Shown here: positions 35,627 to 43,400 of the stretch, piece by piece | Numbering within the stretch: position 1 is the stretch's first letter | How the letters are laid out: the number at the start of each line of letters is the position of its first letter | Source of the DNA: Butyrivibrio sp. INlla14 | Lineage (GTDB): Bacteria; Bacillota; Clostridia; Lachnospirales; Lachnospiraceae | Direction of reading: 5' to 3' | Assembly: GCF_900102515.1 (NCBI RefSeq) | Contig: NZ_FMVS01000003.1 | Coordinates: 62,001-126,000, forward strand | Length of the DNA stretch: 64,000 bases | Translations under genes and position numbers: made by a program | The notes under the pieces: model-generated | What the model saw: the letters and a program-made list of their open reading frames with translations, nothing else | What the model was told of the DNA's origin: nothing | Databases searched by the model: none

Positions 35627-35932
35627 ATCAATTATTCCTTGTAATTTAGCCTTATTAAGTGCTCCAACCGCTGTCTCAATAACTTCTCCGTTCTTGAAGA
35701 AAGCAAACATTGGAATCGACATAACATTATACTTCTGAGCGATATCAGGAGACTGATCAACATTGATTTTACCAATCTTCATTTCTCCCTCATACTCTCC
35801 AGCAAGTTCATCGATAACAGGGGCCATCATCTTGCAGGGGCCGCACCAGTCTGCGGAAAAATCAACGAGTACCGGAATCTTGCTGTTTAAAACCTCTTCT
35901 TGGAAATTCTGACTGTTTAAACTGTAGTCCAT
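35612..35932 (-). CDS. trxA: Thioredoxin
   Basis: A 106-residue cytosolic thioredoxin with the redox motif WCGPC (C30 and C33), the cis-proline in MSIPMFAFFKNG, and the VDFSADWC strand. It reduces protein disulfides using thioredoxin reductase, which is not in the window. It starts three bases after trmB ends, so trmB, trxA and probably the SH3b gene form one transcription unit. Confidence 0.96.
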   Translation of the reverse strand: MDYSLNSQNFQEEVLNSKIPVLVDFSADWCGPCKMMAPVIDELAGEYEGEMKIGKINVDQSPDIAQKYNVMSIPMFAFFKNGEVIETAVGALNKAKLQGIIDKVLA

Positions 35933-35935
35933 AAG

Positions 35936-36586
35936 TTACTTCCCCTTTCTGCTAACAATGTATTTGTAGATTGGATTGCCTTGTGATGAGAATTTCTCTT
36001 CATATTCCGTCATTACATTACCCTCATTCATGACTGGGTCGTTATGAAGATCATATGTAACTGCATCCAGGGTCCAGCCTGCTGGTTCTACCTCTTCCAC
36101 TGCGAAATCAAAAAGGTCCTTGTTGTCAGTCTTGAACTCTACAACTCCATCGCTTTTAAGGATCTTGTCGTAGCGTCCCAGAAACTCTCTGGAAGGAAGG
36201 CGCCTCTTGGCATGTCTGTCCTTGGGCCACGGATCGGAGAAATTGAGGTAGATCTTATCAACCTCTGAAGGAGCAAATACATCTGTGATATTCTCAGCAT
36301 CCATCCTGATAAAAATAACATTTGGAAGCTGTCTCTCCTCCTGCTTCTGAATTGCTCTAAGAAGTACACTGGAATACTTCTCAATTCCAACATAGTTGAT
36401 ATCTGGATTGAGTTCTGCCAGATCCATAAGGAATCTACCTTTCCCCATTCCTATCTCGATATGGATCTTGTGGTCATTACCAAATACTTCTTTTTTCCAG
36501 AGTCCCTTTTTTGTTTCTGGATTCTTGACAGTGTACTTACTGTCAGCAATAACTTCTCTGGAACCTGCAATATTTCTTAAACGCAT
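35936..36586 (-). CDS. trmB: tRNA (guanine-N7)-methyltransferase
   Basis: TrmB adds the N7 methyl to G46 in tRNA variable loops using SAM. The 216-residue protein has the SAM site IEIGMGKGRFLMDLA, the family marker YLNFSDPWPKDRHAKRRL (about residues 114-131) and the C-terminal TDNKDLFDF and YEEKF motifs. Length is standard. It is divergent from dacF and heads the trmB-trxA unit. Confidence 0.95.
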   Translation of the reverse strand: MRLRNIAGSREVIADSKYTVKNPETKKGLWKKEVFGNDHKIHIEIGMGKGRFLMDLAELNPDINYVGIEKYSSVLLRAIQKQEERQLPNVIFIRMDAENITDVFAPSEVDKIYLNFSDPWPKDRHAKRRLPSREFLGRYDKILKSDGVVEFKTDNKDLFDFAVEEVEPAGWTLDAVTYDLHNDPVMNEGNVMTEYEEKFSSQGNPIYKYIVSRKGK

Positions 36587-36629
36587 TTCTCATCCTACCT
36601 ATAAATCTTATAAGAGAATTTTACAACAT

Positions 36630-36658
36630 TTGCGACCACTTGGAAAGTATTGTATTAT
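36630..36658 (+). promoter_or_regulatory. Promoter candidate for the D,D-carboxypeptidase gene
   Basis: TTGCGA (36630-36635) and TATTAT (36653-36658) with 17-base spacing. The start would fall near 36665, only a few bases before the ATG at 36668, implying a leaderless or nearly leaderless message. Confidence 0.5.
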
Positions 36659-36667
36659 CTATATACT

Positions 36668-38113
36668 ATGAGACACTTATTTTTCTTTTGCAAAAGAAAA
36701 ACCAAATACCGCGCGGCTTTAGGCTGTCTTCTTATCTTTATTAGCCTATGGGGGCTCCGTCTGACAGCGCTTGCAGAGACTGTAGATTTCCAGGCAGAGG
36801 CAGAAGCCAGAAAAGAGCTGCCCATACAGAGTAATGAGACAAGCGGCTGGCCGGAAGGGCCTGCAATTGGGGCTGAAGCTGCTATACTGATGGATGCCAG
36901 GACCGGAACTATTTTATATTCCAAGAACATCCACGAAGAACTTTTCCCAGCCAGTACTACTAAGATAATGACTTGTCTTTTAGCTGTGGAAAATGCCAAC
37001 CTTGGCGACAAGATCACATTCTCAAATGATGCCGTGTTCAGCGTACCAAGAGATGGTTCCTCTATTGGAATGGATGTAGGCGAGTCGATCACGCTTGAGC
37101 AGGCGCTTTATGGAATCATGGTTGGAAGTGCCAACGAGGTTGCCAATGCTGTAGCAGAACATGTAAGCGGCAGCATCGATGAATTTGTTGCTCTTATGAA
37201 CAAAAGAGCCAAAGAGCTTGGATGCACTAATACTCACTTTAGTAACCCTAACGGGCTTCAGACAGATGACCATTACACAAGCGCTTACGATCTTTCTCTG
37301 ATAGCCAGAGCTTTTTTTGACAATGAGCTTTTGTGCAAGGTTGGAAATACTCCTAGATATCATTTTACAGCAACAGACACTCAGCCCGATGACTTCTATT
37401 TAAACAACAAGCACAAGCTGATCACAGGTGAAGTTAAGTATGACGGAATAGTTGGTGGCAAGACGGGGTACACTGACCAGGCCAGAGAAACTCTTGTAAC
37501 CTGCGCAGAAAGAGATGGGATCAAGCTTATATGCGTTGTTTTAAAGGAAGAATCCCCTTCTCAGTTTACTGACACAGCAGTTCTTTTTAACTATGGTTTT
37601 AATAATTTTGAGGCTATAAATGTTTCCCAGAATGACAGCCGTTATATGCCCAATGATTCTTTATTCTTTGAATCAGAGCATGACGTGTTTGGCAAATCCG
37701 GCGCCATTTTAAGCCTTGATGAGAATAGCACGATCATTATTCCTAAGACCTCATCTATAGAAGACACAACCTACACCGTATCCTATGATCTTACACAAAA
37801 TGATCTGACGGTTAATCCAAATGCTCTAGCCAAGGTTATCTACACTTTTAACGAGGTTCCAATAGGAAATGCGCTTTTGTGCTATGAGGGTAGTAGCTCT
37901 GATGGATCCAGAGGCGGCTCATCCCATACTCATACAACATATATTAATGTTAAATATCTATTCGTGTTTGCAGTGGTTTTCGTTTTACTTACAACTTTGA
38001 TCTGCTCTGTTATCACCAGAGTCCACTTTAGCCACAAATACACCAGTAAGAGCGACAGGATGCGCTATCGCAGAAGAAAGAAAGAATATAAAAAAGGCCA
38101 CGTGAAGTTTTAA
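36668..38113 (+). CDS. D-alanyl-D-alanine carboxypeptidase (DacF/PBP5 family)
   Basis: This penicillin-binding protein trims the terminal D-Ala of peptidoglycan stem peptides outside the membrane. The 481 residues include an N-terminal signal (basic KRKTKYR then LGCLLIFISLWGL), the catalytic S96-T-T-K99 motif, SAN in GSANEVANAV, and KTG in GGKTGYTDQ. An S11-type C-terminal beta domain follows. Unlike classic PBP5 with an amphipathic tail, it ends with a true membrane helix (about 430-455) and a basic tail. ATG 36668 is used because an earlier ATG (36650) lies in the promoter; no ribosome-binding site is visible. Convergent overlap of four bases with the exonuclease gene. Confidence 0.9.
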   Translation: MRHLFFFCKRKTKYRAALGCLLIFISLWGLRLTALAETVDFQAEAEARKELPIQSNETSGWPEGPAIGAEAAILMDARTGTILYSKNIHEELFPASTTKIMTCLLAVENANLGDKITFSNDAVFSVPRDGSSIGMDVGESITLEQALYGIMVGSANEVANAVAEHVSGSIDEFVALMNKRAKELGCTNTHFSNPNGLQTDDHYTSAYDLSLIARAFFDNELLCKVGNTPRYHFTATDTQPDDFYLNNKHKLITGEVKYDGIVGGKTGYTDQARETLVTCAERDGIKLICVVLKEESPSQFTDTAVLFNYGFNNFEAINVSQNDSRYMPNDSLFFESEHDVFGKSGAILSLDENSTIIIPKTSSIEDTTYTVSYDLTQNDLTVNPNALAKVIYTFNEVPIGNALLCYEGSSSDGSRGGSSHTHTTYINVKYLFVFAVVFVLLTTLICSVITRVHFSHKYTSKSDRMRYRRRKKEYKKGHVKF

Positions 38114-38127
38114 TCCACGGGCCTTTT
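38092..38127. terminator. Bidirectional terminator at the convergent gene ends
   Basis: AAAAGGCC and CGTG (38092-38104, with bulged A38100) pair with CACG and GGCCTTTT (38116-38127). The stem overlaps both stop codons, so it serves the carboxypeptidase and exonuclease genes alike. Confidence 0.8.
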
Positions 38128-39045
38128 CTTTATTTTTCTCTGTTTTATCTTCATGGCTTCCACATCTTCTGGCTGGATAAACTTACAGGTCTTTACCACA
38201 AATAACCTGCCGTTTTCAGCTTTCTTTATCCTGACTTTGGATTTCATAAAACCATGAAGCTCACAATATGCCACAGAATAATAGTGTTTACTGTTTGGTG
38301 TAAACCACTTGACCTTACGCCTGATGTTCCTGTGACAGATATAGCATTTGGTGCTCATTATTTCTATATTTTCCAGGATGTCTTCCTTGGTATCAAATTC
38401 CCTTGAAATATATTTAAAGTAATTATCAAAGGTAATTTTTATCTCCTGTTTTCTTGTCTTGGGGGTCACATAGGTATCAAAAGAAACCTTCTGCAAAACC
38501 TTGTCATTTAGTCTCTTAAAGATTCTGGCTGTATACTCAGCATCTGCTAGCGCTCTATGAAAAGGTATATCTTTTTCCATTCCAAGCTCATCAACAACTG
38601 TTGATAAACTCTTTCTGGACTTGCCGTCATCAAATGCAAGTGAGTAGAGCTTCTGAACATCATAAAAGGCTATAGGTCTGTCAGATAAAAGAGGCATGCC
38701 AAAGAAATCCAGGTTTCTCTGGAACTCCGTAAGGTCCAACGGTCCCCAGCTGCAAAACTCAGCGCCTTCTCCACACCAGCTTAGGAACTCAGATGCCACT
38801 TCCTGGAAAGATCCTCCTTTTTCAAGGTCTTCCATAGTAAGATGGATGAGTTTGCCTGTGATCCTGTGCATCTGCTTGAATACCTGAGGTTTTATAAGTC
38901 TGGAAAACTCGCCTACTTTTTCTTTTTTCTCATTAAGTTTTACGGCACCTATTTCTACAATCTCAAATATGAGAGTCTTGCCGTTTTCGGTTACTGGTGC
39001 CTCTCCCTGATTCCATTCCAGGTCAAAAACAATGTAATTTTTCAT
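38110..39045 (-). CDS. DEDDh-family 3'-5' exonuclease
   Basis: A 311-residue protein with an exonuclease domain (about 1-180) of the DnaQ/ERI type: VFDLEWNQ with metal ligands D8 and E10, a middle acidic motif in FCSWGPLDL, and the final HRALADAEYTARI with His and Asp. The C-terminal 120 residues carry a CYICHRN...C pair that may bind zinc and a basic tail. It probably trims RNA or DNA ends; similar proteins are common in Lachnospiraceae, with no assigned substrate. Convergent with the carboxypeptidase gene. Confidence 0.85.
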   Translation of the reverse strand: MKNYIVFDLEWNQGEAPVTENGKTLIFEIVEIGAVKLNEKKEKVGEFSRLIKPQVFKQMHRITGKLIHLTMEDLEKGGSFQEVASEFLSWCGEGAEFCSWGPLDLTEFQRNLDFFGMPLLSDRPIAFYDVQKLYSLAFDDGKSRKSLSTVVDELGMEKDIPFHRALADAEYTARIFKRLNDKVLQKVSFDTYVTPKTRKQEIKITFDNYFKYISREFDTKEDILENIEIMSTKCYICHRNIRRKVKWFTPNSKHYYSVAYCELHGFMKSKVRIKKAENGRLFVVKTCKFIQPEDVEAMKIKQRKIKKRPVD

Positions 39046-39097
39046 AAGACAACTATAAAATGCTAACTTATTTTTTGCAATATTTTTAAATTTTCTA

Positions 39098-39126
39098 TTG
39101 ACATTTTAGATTGTGCGCAATATAAT
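39098..39126 (+). promoter_or_regulatory. Consensus promoter of the glutathione-peroxidase-family gene
   Basis: A perfect TTGACA (39098-39103) and TATAAT (39121-39126) are separated by exactly 17 bases. The spacer contains the near-palindrome ATTGTGCGCAAT, and ATCGAACGTT/ATCGAATGTT direct repeats follow near 39135-39162. Both are likely repressor sites on an otherwise very strong promoter. Confidence 0.85.
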
Positions 39127-39188
39127 TTAAATAAATCGAACGTTGTTAATTATCGAATGTTAAATAGTTTATTTCGGAGGTAATAGAA

Positions 39189-39731
39189 ATGGGATTCTAT
39201 GATTATTCTGTCACTGATGCTCAGGGCAATCAGGTTTCAATGGAGACTTTTAAGGGCAAGGTTGTTCTTGTAGTTAATACTGCTACAGGTTGCGGCTTTA
39301 CTCCTCATTACAAGGACATTGAGGCTATGTATGAAGAGTTTAATGAAAAGGGATTTGAAGTTCTTGATATTCCTTGTAACCAGTTTGCTGGGCAGACTCC
39401 TGGCACAGATGAGGAGATTCATGAATTCTGCCAGCTCCACTACAATACAAAGTTCCCTCAGATGACAAAATCTGATGTTAACGGCGAGGGCCAGCTTCCT
39501 CTTTACAAGTTCCTCAAGGAGCAGAAGGGCTTCGAGGGCTTTGGTAAGAGTCCTGCAGCACTTGCAATGAGCGTAATGCTCAAGAAGATTGACAAGGATT
39601 ACAAGAATAATCCTGATATCAAGTGGAATTTCACTAAGTTTGTAATAGACAGAGAAGGTAATGTTGTTGCTCGTTTCGAGCCTACAGCAGACATGAAGAA
39701 GGTTTCTGAGTGTGTTGCTTCTCTCCTTTGA
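39189..39731 (+). CDS. Glutathione-peroxidase-family thiol peroxidase
   Basis: A 180-residue protein that reduces peroxides, in anaerobes usually with thioredoxin rather than glutathione. The active cysteine is C35 in TATGCGFTPHY, followed by the family's Gln (CNQFAGQTPG) and Trp (IKWNFTKFVID). It uses Cys, not selenocysteine. It starts after GGAGGTAATAGAA and ends before a strong terminator, so it is a single-gene unit. The perfect promoter and possible operator suggest tight repression with strong induction by oxidants. Confidence 0.93.
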   Translation: MGFYDYSVTDAQGNQVSMETFKGKVVLVVNTATGCGFTPHYKDIEAMYEEFNEKGFEVLDIPCNQFAGQTPGTDEEIHEFCQLHYNTKFPQMTKSDVNGEGQLPLYKFLKEQKGFEGFGKSPAALAMSVMLKKIDKDYKNNPDIKWNFTKFVIDREGNVVARFEPTADMKKVSECVASLL

Positions 39732-39780
39732 TTTTTGCATTCTCCTTACACATTAATTTACATAAACAATACAAAAAAGA

Positions 39781-39819
39781 AGAAAGGGTCAGCGTATGGT
39801 ATTGCGCATGATCCTTTCT
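39781..39819. terminator. Terminator shared by the peroxidase and ylmH genes
   Basis: AGAAAGGGTCA (39781-39791) pairs with TGATCCTTTCT (39809-39819), with CCTTTTT following on the plus strand and AAAAAAGA before it, giving TCTTTTTTG on the minus strand. Confidence 0.85.
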
Positions 39820-39868
39820 CCTTTTTCCATAATTCTTTATAATTTAATAAACTTTCATTAGCATCAGC

Positions 39869-40678
39869 TCATCTGAATACTCTTGCAGTCACAAAAAGCC
39901 TGCCTTTTCTGGTAATATTTGTTGTTCCAAGGTATATGAATTTCCCGTGGCCTCTAACTGACACCCTTGAACCTGCTTTAAGATCGTATCCACCGCTATA
40001 AGCCGTCCTTCCATCTATAAAAACAGACTCGCTTTCTATAAGTTTTTGAGCCTCTGATCTGGACAAATGGTACACAAAGGCCAGGATTGCATCAATTCTC
40101 TCTGAAGCAACGCTCCCTGATATTTCTTCAAATTTTGGCACTATGTTGCACTCTGCCGCATTTACTATCTCGCATCTTACAGAGGTGTGGCGAATCCTGA
40201 TAAGCTCTTTTACCATCATTTCAGCAATATCGGGAGTTGCAAAAATGAATGCTTCCTTGTCTCCTGCCAGAATATCACCAATCTGATCACGCTCTATACC
40301 TAGATTCATAACACTTCCAAGATAGTCTCTATGATTAAGGTCATCTGCAAATTTGTTATTTAGAGGTGTCACATGAACACACTTACATACGCTGTTTTCA
40401 GCATTTTCAGATAGTAAAAAGCTTTCTTCATCCATATAATCCGGCAAAAAACAGATCATTCTCCTCTCTGCATCATCGATACCGCCATAAGCTACGTATC
40501 TTGCGCCGCAGTATTCATGAACGTTTGAAGGTACTCCATCTGCTGCTAATATCTGATAAAACATGGCAAGTTCTGACACTGACAAAAAATCTGTGTGAGT
40601 CACAAAGCCGTTCATATATGCTCTTCCCGCCAGATCTCGAACCCTTCCAGCCAGAAAATCTTTTGTTTTTTCTTCCAC
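39869..40678 (-). CDS. ylmH: YlmH-type S4-domain RNA-binding protein
   Basis: The 269 residues match YlmH: a helical N-terminal region, the mixed domain with AYGGIDDAERRMICFLPDY, and a C-terminal S4 domain (about 195-269, LSRSEAQKLIESESVFIDG then LKAGSRVSVRGHGKF). YlmH lies near division genes in many Firmicutes and has been linked to ribosome-associated quality control like RqcP. Here it stands alone, away from the division cluster, downstream of the C11 protease gene (82 bases). Confidence 0.88.
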   Translation of the reverse strand: MEEKTKDFLAGRVRDLAGRAYMNGFVTHTDFLSVSELAMFYQILAADGVPSNVHEYCGARYVAYGGIDDAERRMICFLPDYMDEESFLLSENAENSVCKCVHVTPLNNKFADDLNHRDYLGSVMNLGIERDQIGDILAGDKEAFIFATPDIAEMMVKELIRIRHTSVRCEIVNAAECNIVPKFEEISGSVASERIDAILAFVYHLSRSEAQKLIESESVFIDGRTAYSGGYDLKAGSRVSVRGHGKFIYLGTTNITRKGRLFVTARVFR

Positions 40679-40760
40679 CTTGATACTCCTTCAAAAAATA
40701 TGCCCAGGGCAAATAACTGTCCTGGGCTTAATTATAATATCTTTTTATCTCATCCTACAA

Positions 40761-43238
40761 TCAATATGTAAGTGTAGGTGTCCAGTATTTCTGGCCATAA
40801 ATATCTGTGAAGCAGTAGGTTGCATATACCTTGCCTTCGCCTACAGGGAGATTGATTATCTCCATTTCTGACATATCTTTGTCTACTACAACCTGTTCTC
40901 CCAGGTAGTAGTTCTGCTGGAAGGATTTATCATAGTTATAGTAATCACATACATAGTCGATGGTGTCGCCCTCTTGAATTTCTGTAAGGTTTTTGGCTAT
41001 CGTCTCTGTTTCACCCTCTACATAGTCATAGCAGGCTCCGGCAACATAGCCGTCTTCGTTTTCAGAATCAAATACCAGGATAAGGTTGCACCTCTCTCCG
41101 TTCAGCTCGCATGGTACGCGACCAGTTATGGCATAGCTACTATCATCGCCCTGAACATCGATCACATAAAATGCAACTATCTGACCATCTATAGAAAGCC
41201 AGGTTTTGTCATCTGGTGCCATGAGGTTGCCCTCTTCGTCAAATTCAAAGGTTGTATCATAGCCCAGGTCTATATAGCCTTCTCCATCATCGTAATACAG
41301 ATTAAGCTTTAAATCCTGTACCAGTTTCCACTGATCAGGTGAAAGAGTTATGCAGGTATAATCTTCAGCATTGGTTGTCCAGATAAGTGCTGAAGGATCA
41401 AACTGGTTGGCAGCTATATATTGCGCCGCCTGCTCAACATCCAGATTCTTGCCAATAAAGCTGCTGTTTGATGATGTAAGTCCGGATATGCTACTAAAAT
41501 CACTTGAAAGGAAGGTTGACAGGAGCTGAGATATCATATCTGCTGATGAAACTCCGCTGCCCTGGCTAAATGTCTGGTCTCCAAAAAGAGATCCCATAGG
41601 GCTACCTGTTCCGCCTGCAGCAACCTGTCCTGCGACTTCTAATGATGCAAAATTCTGGATACATTTTGCATATTCCTCATCCATTCCGATGTCCTCATAG
41701 GTTCCAACCATAGAATCTACTTTTGAGGCCTTCTTGTATGGGAAGTAGATTGAAAGGCCATATGCATTTGTCATATTTGAGCTTGTTCTATTGTACTTAA
41801 TGGATCCCTTTAAGGCAGTTGCCAGCTCTTTTGCCTCATCTGTTCCAATCCTGTTGGCAAAATCCACGAGATCTACCTGATCGATTCTGGAGGATGATGC
41901 AAACTCTCTTGTACTGCTGCGGGCATTGGATACTGCTGAGTATTCGTTACTCTTTATCATTTCTGAGGTATCCTTGGAAAAATCCGCAAGTTCTGATGGC
42001 ACTGTCTGTGACAACTCTGCAAGGTCAATAAGTGAAAGTGTTGTCTTCTGTCCTGGGCAGGTCTGAGCACAGGCACTTGTAAAGGAATCAATAATATTTT
42101 TGCCTATTTCTATTGTTTCCATGGAAGTATTGCTTCCAAGTGCTGTCAGCCAGTCTGTGTAGTACCAGCCCACACCTGGCTCTGTCTCTTCTGATGCCAC
42201 AAGGTAATCTGCGTAATTTGATACAACAAGAGCGTTCTCCACTGTAGCCATAAGACAGGTATCAAAGCCAACAAAATCAAAGGTAACTCCACCATCCTTA
42301 AGGGCCTTATTTATTCCTGAAAGTGACATTGCTCCTGCTGTAGGGAATTTCTCATCATAGCCATAGCCGCCTGTTGAGCCGCCGCCATGATTCCAGAAGA
42401 TAAGTTCATATCTGTCTGCGGGAAAACTCTTTGCGCCCCACTTGATAAATCCTGAAAGTGTATCAGGCTTAGTCATAGGAACGCTTCCAAGATTGTCATT
42501 TAAGCAAATGAGCTTTCCATCTTTTACCTGATAAATCTGATTTGTAGAACTTGATATCACATTGTTCTGCCACTGCTTGGCTCCACCTGTGTAGAGTATG
42601 AGGTTTATCTTATCTCCAAGCCTTGCGGAGAGCATTTCCTGAATATCCTTGGAAGCCATGCCGCTTCTGGACTCGAGGTCTGCTCCACACATATAGACTA
42701 GAATAGTGATGGTATCCTGGCCATTTCCCTTTATGACTGTTCTCTTTGCTCGTGCATTTGAGGCAACAGAAGTATCTAGTTTACCTGTGTTTGGTGTATC
42801 GCTCCAGCTGGCTGAGGCCATATTTCCACCTGAATAAGGCATGCTTCCACTTCCAAGGAGGGTGCTGAGCATAGAAAGGCCGCTTCCGCCATAACCTGAC
42901 GTCATATCAGATGTCTGTGTCTGAGTTGTCTGTGTCTGTGTATTGCTATACTGTGGCTGAGCAACTTCCTCATAATCTCCAGAGCCTCCGCCGCCTAAAA
43001 GAGATGTAAGGCCTCCGCCTCCACCTAATAGCAAGAATAACACAATTATTATTGCAAACAGGGGACTTCTGCCACCGGATCTGTTCATTCCGCCGCCATT
43101 TCCACCAGAAGAAGCGTTACCTCCTGGAAGGCCAGAGTTTGATCCTACCGGGCCTCCTCCAAGGCCTTCGCCTCTTTTATGTACTCCAGAACCGCCTTCG
43201 CCAACTTTTTTCTTTCGTCCTACAGGTCGATCTTCCAT
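40761..43238 (-). CDS. Membrane-anchored clostripain-family (C11) cysteine protease
   Basis: An 825-residue protein with a basic, Gly-rich N-terminal tail (about 1-55), one membrane helix (LFAIIIVLFLLLGGGGG), a Gly/Ser/Thr/Gln-rich linker and then the C11 peptidase domain (about 150-530). The catalytic dyad is H284 in FWNHGGGSTGG and C328 in GFDTCLMATVENA. About 300 further residues form an unknown beta-rich region with IDGQIVAFYVIDVQGD. C11 enzymes cleave after Arg or Lys outside the cell. It is an inside-out type II membrane layout rather than a secreted form. Single gene, ylmH downstream. Confidence 0.88.
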   Translation of the reverse strand: MEDRPVGRKKKVGEGGSGVHKRGEGLGGGPVGSNSGLPGGNASSGGNGGGMNRSGGRSPLFAIIIVLFLLLGGGGGLTSLLGGGGSGDYEEVAQPQYSNTQTQTTQTQTSDMTSGYGGSGLSMLSTLLGSGSMPYSGGNMASASWSDTPNTGKLDTSVASNARAKRTVIKGNGQDTITILVYMCGADLESRSGMASKDIQEMLSARLGDKINLILYTGGAKQWQNNVISSSTNQIYQVKDGKLICLNDNLGSVPMTKPDTLSGFIKWGAKSFPADRYELIFWNHGGGSTGGYGYDEKFPTAGAMSLSGINKALKDGGVTFDFVGFDTCLMATVENALVVSNYADYLVASEETEPGVGWYYTDWLTALGSNTSMETIEIGKNIIDSFTSACAQTCPGQKTTLSLIDLAELSQTVPSELADFSKDTSEMIKSNEYSAVSNARSSTREFASSSRIDQVDLVDFANRIGTDEAKELATALKGSIKYNRTSSNMTNAYGLSIYFPYKKASKVDSMVGTYEDIGMDEEYAKCIQNFASLEVAGQVAAGGTGSPMGSLFGDQTFSQGSGVSSADMISQLLSTFLSSDFSSISGLTSSNSSFIGKNLDVEQAAQYIAANQFDPSALIWTTNAEDYTCITLSPDQWKLVQDLKLNLYYDDGEGYIDLGYDTTFEFDEEGNLMAPDDKTWLSIDGQIVAFYVIDVQGDDSSYAITGRVPCELNGERCNLILVFDSENEDGYVAGACYDYVEGETETIAKNLTEIQEGDTIDYVCDYYNYDKSFQQNYYLGEQVVVDKDMSEMEIINLPVGEGKVYATYCFTDIYGQKYWTPTLTY

Positions 43239-43343
43239 TTACTGCCTCCTAAATTATTATCTTTAATCTGACAAATCCATATTTTTTCTGACTTTACTGC
43301 AAATTTTATTATACTATGTTTTTTCTGCTAGTGGAAAGTGGCG

Positions 43344-43380
43344 AAAAAATGTCCAGACTGGAATAATTCCAGCCTGGACA
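43344..43380 (-). terminator. Terminator of the large GH30-GH43 gene
   Basis: Fourteen-base arms (43350-43363 and 43367-43380, one mismatch) close on TAA and are followed on the minus strand by TTTTTT. Confidence 0.92.
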
Positions 43381-43400
43381 TCCTTACTTTTTTACTTTTC

